A stretch of DNA of 64,000 nucleotides from Crenobacter luteus. GTDB taxonomy: Bacteria > Pseudomonadota > Gammaproteobacteria > Burkholderiales > Chromobacteriaceae. Shown piece after piece: positions 27,279 to 38,413 of the stretch. The notes below the pieces were generated by a model. It was not told where the DNA came from and searched no databases. It worked only from the letters and a program-made list of their open reading frames with translations. The stretch spans positions 124,001-188,000 of the forward strand of contig NZ_SLXG01000002.1 of assembly GCF_004345725.1 (NCBI RefSeq), written 5' to 3'. The position numbers and the translations under genes were made by a program. Within the stretch, counting starts at the first letter, position 1; each line of letters starts with the position of its first letter.

Positions 27279-28673
27279 ATGGCCCTCACTCCCTTCGGCG
27301 AAACGCAAGACTTCCACGACTTCGCCCTCCAGTACCGACAACGCTTTCCCGACGACGTGCTGACCGTGACCGAGCCCCTCTCGGCCAACCAGGACGTCAC
27401 CGCGCTGATCGACGCGCTCGCCGCCGAAAACCGCCACCCCATGCTGTTGTGCGAACAGGTCGACGGCCTGGGCGTGCCGCTGGCGACCAATGTGTTCGCC
27501 TCGCGCGAACGCATCGCCCGGCTCTTCGGCGTCGACGCTCCGCGTCTGCACGAAACCTACCAGGCGCGCGCCAACGCGCCGATCGCGCCGCGCTACGTCG
27601 ACAGCGGCCCGGTGTGCGAACAGGTGTTCGACGGCGACGAGGTCGACCTGGCCCGCCTGCCGATGATCCGGCACTTCGATACCGACCGCGGCCCCTACGT
27701 CACCAACGCGGTGATCGTCGCCGAGGACCCGGTGACCGGCGTCGCCAACATGAGCTACCACCGCTCGATGCGGCACGCGCACAACGCGCTGGCCACCAGC
27801 CTGCATTCGCGCGGCCATCTGTGGCGCATGCTGCAGACCGCGCGCGAACGCGGCGAGGAGCTGCGCGTCGCGATGGTGGTCGGCGCCCACCCCTTGTTCA
27901 TGCTGGCAGCCGCCTCGCGCCTGCCGTTCGGCGCCGACGAGCGCGCGGTCGCCGGCGGCCTGTTCGGCGCGCCGCTGGAGCTGGTGAAGACGCCGCGCTA
28001 CGGCATCGGCGTGCCGGCCGCCGCCGAGTTCGTGCTCGAGGGCGCGATCGACCCCGCCGCCTACGCCGAGGAGGGGCCGTTCGGCGAATTCACCGGCTAC
28101 TCGTCGGACCGGTCGACCAACAACGTGCTGCGCGTCGACACCCTGATGCGCCGCCGCGACGCCTGGCTCGTCGACGTGGTCGGCGGCCTCTACGCCGAGC
28201 ACCTGACGCTGGCGCGGCTGCCGCGCGAGGCGGAGATGAGCGAGAAGCTCAAGGCGCGCTTTCCGTCGGTGCGCGCGATCCACTACCCGAATTCCGGCTC
28301 GCATTTCCACTGCTACGTGTCGCTCGACGTGACGCGCGACGGCGAGGCACGCCAGGTGATGCTCGCGCTGCTCGGCTGGGACCCGTACCTGAAAACCGTG
28401 GTCGCGGTCGACGGCGACATCGACCTGACCGACGACTCGCAGGTGTTGTGGGCGATGGCGACGCACTTCCAGCCGCACCAGGACCTGTTCATGGTCGACG
28501 GCCTGCCGGGCAGCCCGCTCGACCCCTCGTCGTCGGTCCACGGCACCACGTCGCGGATGGGCATAGACGCGACGCGCGGCTCGGGCTTCGACGGCGTGCG
28601 CGCCCGGCTCGACGAACGCGCGCTCGAACGCGCACGCGCGCTGCTGGCGCGCGCCGCCGGGGCAAGGTCATGA
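27279..28673 (+). CDS. UbiD-family prenylated-FMN decarboxylase
   Basis: A 464-residue member of the UbiD family, which reversibly decarboxylates unsaturated or (hetero)aromatic acids using prenylated FMN, Mn and K. NMSYHRSMRH near residue 155 lies in the cofactor region. EEGPFGEFTGYSSD near 265 carries the catalytic glutamates, and ALLGWDPYLKTVVAVDGDIDLTD is the conserved C-terminal region. The ATG at 27279 follows CAGAGG; a TTG at 27264 would start inside the hairpin. Its location in a catabolic cluster, overlapping ubiX, argues against the ubiquinone-pathway UbiD. The substrate cannot be read from sequence. Confidence 0.9.
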   Translation: MALTPFGETQDFHDFALQYRQRFPDDVLTVTEPLSANQDVTALIDALAAENRHPMLLCEQVDGLGVPLATNVFASRERIARLFGVDAPRLHETYQARANAPIAPRYVDSGPVCEQVFDGDEVDLARLPMIRHFDTDRGPYVTNAVIVAEDPVTGVANMSYHRSMRHAHNALATSLHSRGHLWRMLQTARERGEELRVAMVVGAHPLFMLAAASRLPFGADERAVAGGLFGAPLELVKTPRYGIGVPAAAEFVLEGAIDPAAYAEEGPFGEFTGYSSDRSTNNVLRVDTLMRRRDAWLVDVVGGLYAEHLTLARLPREAEMSEKLKARFPSVRAIHYPNSGSHFHCYVSLDVTRDGEARQVMLALLGWDPYLKTVVAVDGDIDLTDDSQVLWAMATHFQPHQDLFMVDGLPGSPLDPSSSVHGTTSRMGIDATRGSGFDGVRARLDERALERARALLARAAGARS

Positions 28674-29307
28674 ACGCCCGCCTGCCACTGCCGGCCCGGC
28701 CGCGCATCGTGGTCGGCATCAGCGGCGCCTCCGGCTTCGTCTACGGCGTGCGCCTGCTCGAGCTGCTGCGCGAACTCGACGTCGAGACCCATCTGGTCGT
28801 CACCCGTTCGGCGCTGCTGACGATGGCGCACGAGACCGACTACAAGATGTCCGACGTCGTCGCGCTCGCGTCGTACCACCACCGTTCGGACGACATGGCG
28901 GCCGGGATCGCGAGCGGCTCTTTCCGGGCGCTCGGCATGATCGTCGCGCCCTGTTCGATGAAAACCCTGGCCGAGGTCGCCAACGGCACCTCGTCGACGC
29001 TGCTGACGCGCGCCGCCGACGTCACGCTCAAGGAGCGCCGCCCGCTGGTGCTGCTGGCGCGCGAGACGCCGCTGACCCTGGTCCATCTGCGCAATATGCA
29101 GGCGGTCACCGAGATGGGCGGCATCATCGCGCCGCCGGTGCCGGCCTTCTACGCACGCCCCGAGACGCTGTCGGATATGGTCGACCATACCCTCGGCCGC
29201 GTGCTCGACCTGTTCGGCCTCGACGCCGGTACCGCGCTGCGCTGGGGCGAAGCCGCCCGCGCGCCGCGCGCCCGCGTCGACCATTCCCCCACCGAGAAGG
29301 AGATCGT

Positions 29308-29311
<4 letters not shown>
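28670..29311 (+). CDS. ubiX: UbiX-family flavin prenyltransferase
   Basis: A 213-residue enzyme that prenylates FMN to make the UbiD cofactor. VVGISGASGFVYGVRLLELL is the N-terminal FMN-binding signature. APCSMKTLAEVANG, KERRPLVLLARETPLTLVHLRNM and GGIIAPPVPAFYARPE are all family-typical and intact. It overlaps ubiD and the next gene by four bases each, so the three are translationally coupled. Its dedicated place beside ubiD suggests it serves this decarboxylase; the cell may hold another copy for ubiquinone synthesis. Confidence 0.94.
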
Positions 29312-30408
<1,097 letters not shown>

Positions 30409-30482
30409 CGTCAAAAGACCGGAGGCTGCGCGGGGCAGACCTCGGCATGACAGGCAAGAAAAAAAGACAGAGGAGAAAGAAC

Positions 30483-31823
30483 ATGACGACAACCGTTCAC
30501 CCGGTCGATCAGGTCCTGCCCGCGCGGCAGATGGCCAGTCTCGGCCTGCAGCACATGGCGATCAGTTACCTCGGCTCCGTTGCCGTGCCGCTGATGATCG
30601 CGTCCGCGCTGAAAATGTCGCAGGCCGACACCATCGTGCTGATCAGTACGACACTGTTCTGCACCGGGATCGCCACCTTGCTGCAGACCGTCGGCTTCTG
30701 GAAGTTCGGCGTGCGCCTGCCGGTCTTGCAGGGCGCGGCGTTCAGCAGCGTCGGGCCGGTGATCGCCATCGGCACCAACCCGCAGATCGGCATCGCCGGG
30801 ATCTGCGGCGCGGTGATCGGCGCGGGCATCATCACTATGCTGATCGCGCCCTACGTCGGCCGCCTGCGCCGCTTTTTTCCGCCGGTGGTGATCGGCTGCA
30901 TCGTGACGGTGATCGGCCTGCAGCTTCTCCCGGTGGCCTACAACTGGAGCGGTGGCGGTCGCGGCCATGCCGATTTCGGCGCGCCGTCCTTCCTGCTGGT
31001 GGCGGGGGTCGTCCTCGGCACCATCCTGGTGATCAACCGCGTCGGCGGTCCGATGATGCGCAACCTCGCGGTGCTGATCGGCATGATAGTCGGCACCCTG
31101 CTGGCGGTCGCGCTCGGCATGGGCGACTACAGCAGCGTGCAGGAGTCGCCGTGGGTGACGGCACCCTATCCGTTCTACTTCGGCATCCCGACCTTCGCCA
31201 TCCTGCCGATCGCGACCATCCTGGTGGTGATGATCGTGCAGATGGTCGAGTCGATGGGGCTGTTCGTCGCCATCGGCGATATCGTCGACAAGCCGATCCA
31301 GGAGAAGGAAGTCGTCAACGGCCTGCGCGCCAACGGTCTGGCCAGCACCATCGCCGGCTGCTTTGCCGCCTTTCCCTTCATCGCCCACATGGAAAACGTC
31401 GGCCTGGTCATTCTCTCCGGCGTGCGCAGCCGCTGGGTGGTGGCGACCAGCGGCGTGCTGATGTGTCTGGTGGCCTTGGTGCCCAAGGCCGGCGCCGTGA
31501 TCGCCGCGACGCCTTCGGCCGCGCTGGGGGGCGCCGGGGTCGCGATGTTTGGTGTGGTGGTCGCCGCCGGCGTCCAGACCTTGGCCAAGGTCGACTACAC
31601 GAGCAACCGCTACAACGTGATGATCGTCGCCTTCACCATCGCGATCGCGCTGGTGCCGGTGCTGGCGCCCACGCTGTTCAAGCAGTTGCCGGACTGGAGC
31701 CAGCCCTTCCTGCATAGCGGCGTGGTGATCGCCTGCCTGGTGTCGGTGACGCTCAACATTCTGCTCAACGGCGTCGGCAAGTCCGACGAGGCCGAGTTGA
31801 AAACCGTGCCGCACAGCCTCTGA
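30483..31823 (+). CDS. NCS2-family nucleobase/xanthine permease
   Basis: A 446-residue inner-membrane transporter with about 14 hydrophobic segments. The Gln-His pair in SLGLQHMAISYLGSVAVP (TM1) and MENVGLVILSGVRSR, matching the NCS2 signature region, identify the nucleobase-ascorbate transporter family, which takes up xanthine, uric acid or uracil with protons. GAGGAGAAAG precedes the ATG at 30483; an upstream in-frame start at 30447 lacks such a site. The residues do not decide between purine and pyrimidine substrates. Its presence points to a purine- or pyrimidine-like substrate for the cluster. Confidence 0.9.
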   Translation: MTTTVHPVDQVLPARQMASLGLQHMAISYLGSVAVPLMIASALKMSQADTIVLISTTLFCTGIATLLQTVGFWKFGVRLPVLQGAAFSSVGPVIAIGTNPQIGIAGICGAVIGAGIITMLIAPYVGRLRRFFPPVVIGCIVTVIGLQLLPVAYNWSGGGRGHADFGAPSFLLVAGVVLGTILVINRVGGPMMRNLAVLIGMIVGTLLAVALGMGDYSSVQESPWVTAPYPFYFGIPTFAILPIATILVVMIVQMVESMGLFVAIGDIVDKPIQEKEVVNGLRANGLASTIAGCFAAFPFIAHMENVGLVILSGVRSRWVVATSGVLMCLVALVPKAGAVIAATPSAALGGAGVAMFGVVVAAGVQTLAKVDYTSNRYNVMIVAFTIAIALVPVLAPTLFKQLPDWSQPFLHSGVVIACLVSVTLNILLNGVGKSDEAELKTVPHSL

Positions 31824-31853
31824 TCGCCGACCGCGACTGACAAGGACAGGATC

Positions 31854-33245
31854 ATGAAAGCACGACAGAATATCCTGGTGAAGAATCCGGTCGCGGTGAT
31901 GACCGGCCGGCGCGGCGAGCATGCCCGCGCCGGCGGGGTCGACCTGCGGGTCGCCGACGGTCGCATCGTCGAGATGGCGCCCGGCCTGGTGCCGCGCGAC
32001 GGCGAGCGCGTCATCGACGCCAGCCGCTGCGTCGTCTACCCCGGCTGGATCAACACCCACCACCACCTGAGCCAGAACCTGCTCAAGGCGGTGCCCGAAG
32101 GCATGAACGAGGACCTGCAGGGCTGGCTCGCCAGCGTGCCCTATCCGCGACTGGCGCGTTTCACCCCCGAGCTGGTGCGCACCGCGGCGCGGCTGGGCAT
32201 GGCCGAGCTGCTGCTGTCGGGCGCGACCACCTGCGCCGACCATCACTACCTCTACCACGCCGGCGGCGACACCAGCAGCGGCGACGCGCTGTTCGAGGTC
32301 GCCGACGAGTTCGGCATGCGCTTCGTGCTCTGCCGCGGCGGCGCGCTCGAGTCGGCCAGCAGCCATCCGGGCTTTTCCCGGACGGCGCTGCAGCCGGAAA
32401 CGCTGGACGCGATGCTCTCCGACGTCGAGCGCCTGAAGGCGCGCTACCACCAGAGCGTCCCCGACGCGATGCGCCGCGTGGTGTTCGCGCCGACCACGCC
32501 GACCTTCTCGCTGCCGCCGGCGCTGTTGGCCGAGGTCTCGCGCGCCGCGCGCGCGATGGGGCTGCGCCTGCACTCGCACCTGTCCGAGACCGACAACTAC
32601 GTGCGCTTCTGCCGCGAGCGCTACAACTGCCTGCCGGTCGAGTTCGTCGCCGAGCACGAGTGGCTCGGGCCCGACGTGTGGTTCGCGCACCTGGTGCATC
32701 TGGAGCCGTCGGAGATCCGCCTCCTGGCGCAGACCGGCACCGGCATCGCGCACTGTCCGGTCAGCAACAGCCGGCTCGGCAGCGGCATCGCGCCGGTGCC
32801 GCAGATGGCGGCGGCCGGCGTGCCGGTGTCGCTCGGCGTCGACGGCGTCGCCTCGAACGAGTCGGGCAGCATGACCGGCGAGGTGCATACCGCGTGGCTG
32901 ATCCATCGCGCGGCGCAGGGCGCGTCGGCCACCCTGGCCGAGGAGGCGATCCACTGGGGCACGGCCGGCGGCGCGCAGGTGCTCGGCCTGGGCGAGGTCG
33001 GCACGCTGGCGGTCGGCCAGGCGGCCGACCTGGTGCTGTACGACCTCGACCATCCGCGCTTTTTCGGCTTCCACGACCCGGCGATCGCGCCGGTCGTCGC
33101 CGGCGAGCCGGTTACGGTGCGCTACAGCCTGGTCGGCGGTCGCGTCGTCGTCGACGACGGCGTCATTCCCGGCCTCGACCTCGAGCGTCTGCGCGCCGAG
33201 GCCTTCGCCGGCGTGACCCGGCTGATGGCGCAGCAGTCGGACTGA
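31854..33245 (+). CDS. TRZ/ATZ-type amidohydrolase, 8-oxoguanine deaminase-like
   Basis: A 463-residue metal-dependent deaminase. The N-terminal metal motif is INTHHHLSQNLLKAVP near residue 65, followed by SGATTCADHHYLY. LHSHLSET near 243 and CPVSNSRLGSG near 302 come next, and LGVDGVASNESGSM near 325 holds the catalytic Asp. The protein resembles 8-oxoguanine and isoxanthopterin deaminases more than cytosine or hydroxyatrazine deaminases, judged by the HHH motif and the ADHHYL region. It would remove an amino group from a purine- or pterin-like ring. ACAAGGACAGGATC precedes the ATG. It is the last gene of the cluster. Confidence 0.87.
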   Translation: MKARQNILVKNPVAVMTGRRGEHARAGGVDLRVADGRIVEMAPGLVPRDGERVIDASRCVVYPGWINTHHHLSQNLLKAVPEGMNEDLQGWLASVPYPRLARFTPELVRTAARLGMAELLLSGATTCADHHYLYHAGGDTSSGDALFEVADEFGMRFVLCRGGALESASSHPGFSRTALQPETLDAMLSDVERLKARYHQSVPDAMRRVVFAPTTPTFSLPPALLAEVSRAARAMGLRLHSHLSETDNYVRFCRERYNCLPVEFVAEHEWLGPDVWFAHLVHLEPSEIRLLAQTGTGIAHCPVSNSRLGSGIAPVPQMAAAGVPVSLGVDGVASNESGSMTGEVHTAWLIHRAAQGASATLAEEAIHWGTAGGAQVLGLGEVGTLAVGQAADLVLYDLDHPRFFGFHDPAIAPVVAGEPVTVRYSLVGGRVVVDDGVIPGLDLERLRAEAFAGVTRLMAQQSD

Positions 33246-33251
33246 GCGGGG

Positions 33252-33281
33252 CGCCCGCCGCCGGGGGAAGGGCGGCGGGCG
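33252..33281 (+). terminator. Hairpin at the end of the catabolic cluster
   Basis: A perfect 11-bp stem CGCCCGCCGCC / GGCGGCGGGCG with an 8-base loop lies 6 bases after the last stop codon. There is no T-run, so termination may be partial or factor-assisted. Confidence 0.5.
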
Positions 33282-33458
33282 GCCTCGCGCGGCCGGACTT
33301 GAGGGTTTTTACTCGCGGGTTTGCCATTATTCCTGCGCGGCTCGTGGGTGATCCTTGATTGCGCGGCGGCGCAATATCCCTATGATGGGCGTTCGATTGG
33401 CCGCGGCGCGCAGCGCCTGGCCGGACGCGCCGCGCGAAGACCCTGCTCCCAGCGTCGT

Positions 33459-33487
33459 TTTCTGCGCTGCGGCAAATCCGCTAAAAT
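33459..33487 (+). promoter_or_regulatory. Probable promoter of the giant oxidoreductase gene
   Basis: TAAAAT at 33482-33487 is a good -10 box within an AT-rich patch. A weak -35 (TTTCTG, 33459-33464) lies 17 bases upstream. The start codon is 40 bases further on. Confidence 0.45.
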
Positions 33488-33526
33488 TTTGATCTTCATT
33501 GCCTTCTAGCTGTGGTTCAAGCTCTT

Positions 33527-36500
33527 ATGACTGCTTCCCCCCCCCAGCGTGTACGGGAGATCCCGTACAACTACACCTCGTTCTCCGATCGCGAGATCGT
33601 CATCCGCCTGCTGGGCGAGCCGATCTGGCAAACCCTCGACGTGCTGCGCGGCGAGCGCCGGACCGGCCGTTCCGCGCGCATGCTGTTCGAGGTGCTGGGC
33701 GACATCTGGGTCGTGGAGCGCAACCCCTACCTGGTCGACGACCTGCTCGAGAACCCGAAGCGTCTCGCGGCGCTGGTCGGCGCGATGCACCATCGCCTGT
33801 CCGAGATCGAGAAGCGCCGCGTCGGCAACGAGAAGGTCGCCGAGCTGATCGACGCCGGCCGCGGCGCGGTCGCCGCCTTCGAGGCGCGCTTCGCCGAGAC
33901 GCGCGAGCTGCGCGCGAAGATTCTCAAGCGGCTGACCCGCATCACCCGCAAGGACAACGTGCTGTTCGACGGCCTCGCGCGCGTCTCTCACGTGACCGAC
34001 GCGACCGACTGGCGCGTCGAGTATCCGTTCGTGGTGCTGGCGCCGGACGCCGAGGCCGAGATCGCGCCCTTGGTGAAGGCGTGCATCGAGCTCGGCCTGA
34101 CCATCATCCCGCGCGGCGGCGGCACCGGCTACACCGGCGGCGCCGTGCCGCTCGACCGCATGAGCGCGGTCATCAACACCGAGAAGCTCGACCGCCACAA
34201 CGGCGTCGAATACATCGAGCTGCCGGGCCTGGCGGGCAAGCATCCGACCATCCAGTGCGGCGCCGGCGTGGTGACGCGTCGCGTCGAGGAGGCGGCGCAC
34301 GCCGCCGGCGTGGTGTTCGCGGTCGACCCGACCTCGGCCGACGCCTCCTGTATCGGCGGCAACGTCGCGATGAACGCCGGCGGCAAGAAGGCGCTGCTGT
34401 GGGGCACCGCGCTCGACAACCTCGCCAGCTGGAAGATGGTCGACCCGGACGGCAACTGGCTGTTCATCGAGCGCGTCGGCCACAACTTCGGCAAGATCCA
34501 CGACGTCGACACCGCGACCTTCCGCATCACGAAGTTGGCCGAGGACGGCCAAACCGTGCTCGAGACGCGCGAGCTGGCGATCCCGGGCCGCACCTTCCGC
34601 AAGGTCGGCCTCGGCAAGGACGTGACCGACAAGTTCCTCGCCGGCCTGCCCGGCGTGCAGAAGGAAGGCTGCGACGGCATCATCACCAGCGCGCGCTTCG
34701 TGCTGCACCGCATGCCGGCGCACGCGCGCACCGTGTGCCTCGAATTTTTCGGCACCGTCGCGCAGGCGACGCCGGCGATCGTCGAGATCACCGACTACTT
34801 CAAGAAGGGCGGCGCGGGCGTCGAGGCCGGCGTGCAGCTGGCTGGCCTCGAACACCTCGACTGGCGCTACGTGCGCGCGGTCGGCTACGCGACCAAGGCC
34901 AAGTCCAAGGGCCGGCCGAAGATGGTGCTGATCGCCGACCTGGTGTCGGACGACGAGAACGCCGTCGCCGAGGCGGCCAGCCATGTCGTGCGCGTCGCCA
35001 ACGCGCGCTCGGGCGAGGGCTTCATCGCCGTCACGGCCGAGGCGCGCAAGAAGTTCTGGCTCGACCGCGCGCGCACCGCCGCGATCGCCCGCCACACCAA
35101 CGCGTTCAAGATCAACGAGGACGTGGTGATCCCGCTGCCGCGCCTCGGCGACTACTCGGACGGCATCGAACGCATCAACATCGAGCTGTCGATCCAGAAC
35201 AAGCTCGCGCTGTGCCGCGCGCTCATCGACACCTTCGAAGGCCGCCTGCCGGTCGACAAGCTCGACACCGACCTGCCGTCGGCCGAGCTGATCGGCGACA
35301 GGCGCGACGCGGCGCTCGCGCTGATCGAGGCGGTGCGCGAGCGCTGGCAGTGGCTGCTGGATAATCTGGACGCGCCGTTTGCCGACTACGCGTCGCGCTA
35401 CCCTCAGGCGCCGCTCGAGGACGGCATGCCCGAGGTCGGCGAGTCGCTGTTCATCGCGATGCGCGACTTCAAGCTGCGCGTGTCGTGGAAGAACGAACTG
35501 CTCTCCGAGCTGGAGACGCTGTTCTCCGGCAAGACCGACGCGCCGATCATGGACGCGGTGCGCGCCGTGCACCAGCGCGTGCTGCGCGGCCGCGTGTTCG
35601 TCGCGCTGCACATGCACGCCGGCGACGGCAACGTGCACACCAACCTGCCGGTCAACTCCGACGACTACGAGATGCTGCAGACCGCGCACCACGCGGTCGC
35701 GCGCATCATGAAGCTCGCGCGTAGCCTCGACGGCGTGATCTCGGGCGAGCACGGCATCGGCATCACCAAGCTCGAATTCCTCACCGAGGAGGAGATGGCG
35801 CCGTTCGTCGCCTACAAGAAAGCGGTCGACCCGAACGGCCACTTCAACCGCGGCAAGCTGTTGCCGGGGGGCGATCTGGCCAACGCCTACACGCCGTCGT
35901 TCGAGCTGTTGGGTGCCGAATCGCTGATCCTCGAGCAGTCCGACATCGGTTCGATCTCGGACATGGTCAAGGACTGCCTGCGCTGCGGCAAGTGCAAGCC
36001 GGTGTGCTCGACCCACGTGCCGCGCGCCAACCTGCTCTATTCCCCGCGCAACAAGATCCTCGGCACCGGTTTGCTGACCGAGGCCTTCCTGTACGAGGAG
36101 CAGACCCGCCGCGGCGTGTCGCTGAAGCACTTCGACGAGCTGTCGGACGTCGCCGACCACTGCACCGTCTGCCACCGCTGCGTGAACCCGTGTCCGGTCA
36201 AGATCGACTTCGGCGACGTGTCGGTCGCGATGCGCAACTTCCTCAGGAAGACCGGCAACAAGAAGTTCAACCCGGGCACCGCGCTGGGCATGGCCTTCCT
36301 GACCGCCAAGGACCCGGCGACGATCAAGCTGATGCGCAAGGGCATGATCGAGTGGGGCTACAAGGCGCAGCGCCTCGGCCACGACCTGGCGAAGAAGTTC
36401 CAGCTCCTGAACGGCCAGACCAAGCAGCCGCCGTCGACCACCGGCGGCAAGCCGCCGGTCAAGGCGCAGGTGATCCACTTCGTCAACCGCGCGCTGCCGG

Positions 36501-37384
36501 GCGGCCTGCCGAAGAAGACCGCGCGCGGCCTCCTGGACGTCGAGGATCCGAACGTCGTGCCGGTGATCCGCAATCCGCAGGTCGCCGACGACGCCGAGGC
36601 GGTGTTCTACTTCCCCGGCTGCGGCTCGGAGCGCCTGTTCAGCCAGGTCGGCCTCGCCACGCAGGCGATGCTGTGGCACGTCGGCGTGCAGACCGTGCTG
36701 CCGCCGGGCTACCTGTGCTGCGGCTACCCGCAGACCTCGGCCGGTTACGAGGACAAGGGCGAGGCGATCACGACCGAGAACCGCGTGCTGTTCCACCGCG
36801 TCGCCAACACGCTGAACTACCTCGACATCAAGACCGTCGTCGTGTCGTGCGGCACCTGTTACGACCAGCTGGCCAAGTACCGCTTCGAGGACATCTTCCC
36901 GGGCTGTCGCATCGTCGACATCCACGAGTACCTGATGGAGAAGGGCGTCAAGCTCGACGGCGTCGCCGGCCAGCAGTACATGTACCACGACCCGTGCCAC
37001 ACGCCGATGAAGGCCTACCAGCCGATCAAGGTGGTCAACGAACTGATGGGCGGCGGCGTGCCGCTGTCCGACCGCTGCTGCGGCGAATCGGGCACCTTCG
37101 CCGCCAGCCGCCCGGACATCGCGACCCAGGTGCGCTTCCGCAAGCAGGAGGAGATCGACAAGGGCGTCGCCGCGCTGACCGGCGGCCAGCCGCAGGCCCG
37201 GCCGGTCAAGATCCTGACCAGCTGCCCGTCGTGCCTGCAGGGCCTGTCGCGCTACGACGAGGCCAGCGGCACCACCGCCGACTACATCGTCGTCGAGATC
37301 GCCAAGCATGTGCTCGGCGACAACTGGATGCCGGACTACGTCGAGAAGGCGCGCAACGGCGGCATCGAGCGCGTGCTGCTGTAA
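33527..37384 (+). CDS. Giant FAD-linked, two-[4Fe-4S] oxidoreductase with DUF3683 and CCG domains
   Basis: A 1285-residue fusion like a complete D-lactate or glycolate dehydrogenase in one chain. A DUF3683 region covers about 1-130. A FAD-binding PCMH domain follows with [12 protein letters not shown] near residue 196. The FAD-oxidase C-terminal domain contains [11 protein letters not shown] near 695 and GEHGIGITK near 742. Two [4Fe-4S] motifs follow ([11 protein letters not shown] near 817, [12 protein letters not shown] near 880). Two CCG cysteine-rich domains complete it (FPGCGSE/CCGYPQ near 1028-1065; HDPCHT/CCGESG near 1153-1185). The likely role is oxidation of a 2-hydroxyacid with electrons passed to quinone; the substrate is unproven. 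A GTG at 33512 is an alternative start. Confidence 0.9.
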   Translation: MTASPPQRVREIPYNYTSFSDREIVIRLLGEPIWQTLDVLRGERRTGRSARMLFEVLGDIWVVERNPYLVDDLLENPKRLAALVGAMHHRLSEIEKRRVGNEKVAELIDAGRGAVAAFEARFAETRELRAKILKRLTRITRKDNVLFDGLARVSHVTDATDWRVEYPFVVLAPDAEAEIAPLVKACIELGLTIIPRGGGTGYTGGAVPLDRMSAVINTEKLDRHNGVEYIELPGLAGKHPTIQCGAGVVTRRVEEAAHAAGVVFAVDPTSADASCIGGNVAMNAGGKKALLWGTALDNLASWKMVDPDGNWLFIERVGHNFGKIHDVDTATFRITKLAEDGQTVLETRELAIPGRTFRKVGLGKDVTDKFLAGLPGVQKEGCDGIITSARFVLHRMPAHARTVCLEFFGTVAQATPAIVEITDYFKKGGAGVEAGVQLAGLEHLDWRYVRAVGYATKAKSKGRPKMVLIADLVSDDENAVAEAASHVVRVANARSGEGFIAVTAEARKKFWLDRARTAAIARHTNAFKINEDVVIPLPRLGDYSDGIERINIELSIQNKLALCRALIDTFEGRLPVDKLDTDLPSAELIGDRRDAALALIEAVRERWQWLLDNLDAPFADYASRYPQAPLEDGMPEVGESLFIAMRDFKLRVSWKNELLSELETLFSGKTDAPIMDAVRAVHQRVLRGRVFVALHMHAGDGNVHTNLPVNSDDYEMLQTAHHAVARIMKLARSLDGVISGEHGIGITKLEFLTEEEMAPFVAYKKAVDPNGHFNRGKLLPGGDLANAYTPSFELLGAESLILEQSDIGSISDMVKDCLRCGKCKPVCSTHVPRANLLYSPRNKILGTGLLTEAFLYEEQTRRGVSLKHFDELSDVADHCTVCHRCVNPCPVKIDFGDVSVAMRNFLRKTGNKKFNPGTALGMAFLTAKDPATIKLMRKGMIEWGYKAQRLGHDLAKKFQLLNGQTKQPPSTTGGKPPVKAQVIHFVNRALPGGLPKKTARGLLDVEDPNVVPVIRNPQVADDAEAVFYFPGCGSERLFSQVGLATQAMLWHVGVQTVLPPGYLCCGYPQTSAGYEDKGEAITTENRVLFHRVANTLNYLDIKTVVVSCGTCYDQLAKYRFEDIFPGCRIVDIHEYLMEKGVKLDGVAGQQYMYHDPCHTPMKAYQPIKVVNELMGGGVPLSDRCCGESGTFAASRPDIATQVRFRKQEEIDKGVAALTGGQPQARPVKILTSCPSCLQGLSRYDEASGTTADYIVVEIAKHVLGDNWMPDYVEKARNGGIERVLL

Positions 37385-37405
37385 GGCGCGGGGCGCCGGT
37401 ACAGG

Positions 37406-37440
37406 GAAAAGGTTGGCCGAGGCTCGGCCAACCTTTTTCT
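37406..37440 (+). terminator. Terminator built from an inverted pair of the 9-mer repeat
   Basis: TTGGCCGAG (37413-37421) and CTCGGCCAA (37423-37431) form a long stem with almost no loop, extended to AAAAGGTTGGCCGAG and its complement, then TTTTTCTTTT. It is the tightest of the four pairs. Confidence 0.88.
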
Positions 37441-37525
37441 TTTCCGCCGCTCCGTAGCCGACCGGACGGTCACGCGCGCGCCGCCGCGCTACACTGGCCG
37501 CTCCCCGTTCAACACCCGCGCCCTC

Positions 37526-38344
37526 ATGCTGTTCTACCACTACACGCCCAGCCCCGGGCTCGACTCCATCGTGCGCCACAAGGCGCTGTGGCTGTCCGAC
37601 TCGGAAAACCTCAACGACTACAAGGAAGGCCTGCTGTTCGACGAGATCGTCGACCACAACCTCGGCGACCTGATCCGCAGCAAGGGCCACGCCTTGCCCG
37701 ACCTCGCCGAGCTGAGCTCGGCGATCCGGCAGAAGATCGCCGACCTGTTCAACTACAAGGCCTACATCTGCTGCTTCACCGAGAACGGCGACGCGCTCAG
37801 CCAGTGGCGCGGCTACGCCGACGACGGCCACGGCGCGGCGATCGGCTTCGACCCGGCGGCCCTGCGCGACCTGGTCGGCGGGCAGAGCGAGGTGTTCCTG
37901 ACCGACGTCGAGTACATCGGCCGCGACAGTCCGCTGTCCAAGATCGAGGACGACAGCGTCGACGCGATCCTCGACAAGTTCGTCGAACACGCGCTCAACG
38001 GGCAGACGCTGAAGTTCGAGTCGAACGCCGGCGCGCGCCACAACGCGGTCAAGGTGCGCTGGAAGTTCAAGCTGCACTACTTCGAGGAGGAGCGCGAGCA
38101 CCGCATCATCTACACCCCCGAGCCGGGCACGCAGAGCCGGCCGGGCTTCCTGTCCGAGCGGCGCTTCCGCTTCGCGCGCGCCAGCCTGATCGACTACTTC
38201 GAGCTCGGCTTTCCGGCCGCGGCGATCCGCGAGATCGTGCTCGGGCCGAAGAACGCCTTCTGCCTCGCCGACTTCGAGGACTACCTCGCGCTGCACGGCC
38301 TGGGCCACGTCGTGGTCAGGAAGTCCGGCGCGACCTACCGCTGA
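37526..38344 (+). CDS. DUF2971 family protein
   Basis: A 272-residue soluble protein. The N-terminal FYHYTPSPGLDSIVRHKALWLSD and the central ICCFTENGDALSQWRGYADDGHGAAIGFD (around residues 75-108) fit DUF2971, a family of unknown activity found sporadically in bacteria. No signal peptide or membrane segment is seen. It is a single gene bounded by strong terminators on both sides, so it is expressed alone. A link to phage defence is sometimes suspected for such orphans, but nothing here shows it. Confidence 0.72.
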   Translation: MLFYHYTPSPGLDSIVRHKALWLSDSENLNDYKEGLLFDEIVDHNLGDLIRSKGHALPDLAELSSAIRQKIADLFNYKAYICCFTENGDALSQWRGYADDGHGAAIGFDPAALRDLVGGQSEVFLTDVEYIGRDSPLSKIEDDSVDAILDKFVEHALNGQTLKFESNAGARHNAVKVRWKFKLHYFEEEREHRIIYTPEPGTQSRPGFLSERRFRFARASLIDYFELGFPAAAIREIVLGPKNAFCLADFEDYLALHGLGHVVVRKSGATYR

Positions 38345-38365
38345 GGCGTGCGTCGGCAAACGACA

Positions 38366-38396
38366 ACGGCCGGCCCCGGGGAGGGGCCGGCCGTTT
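38366..38396. terminator. Bidirectional intrinsic terminator
   Basis: A 12-bp stem ACGGCCGGCCCC / GGGGCCGGCCGT with a short loop, flanked by AA and TTT. It lies between the convergent DUF2971 gene and sseA. Confidence 0.8.
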
Positions 38397-38413
38397 CACG
38401 TGCGGGACGCGGT

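Noticed and set aside
33506-38359. A 1617-residue open frame on the minus strand opposite the giant oxidoreductase
   Set aside because: It is the mirror of a real GC-rich gene. It has no family motifs, is low in complexity, and the plus-strand protein has complete FAD, Fe-S and CCG motifs.
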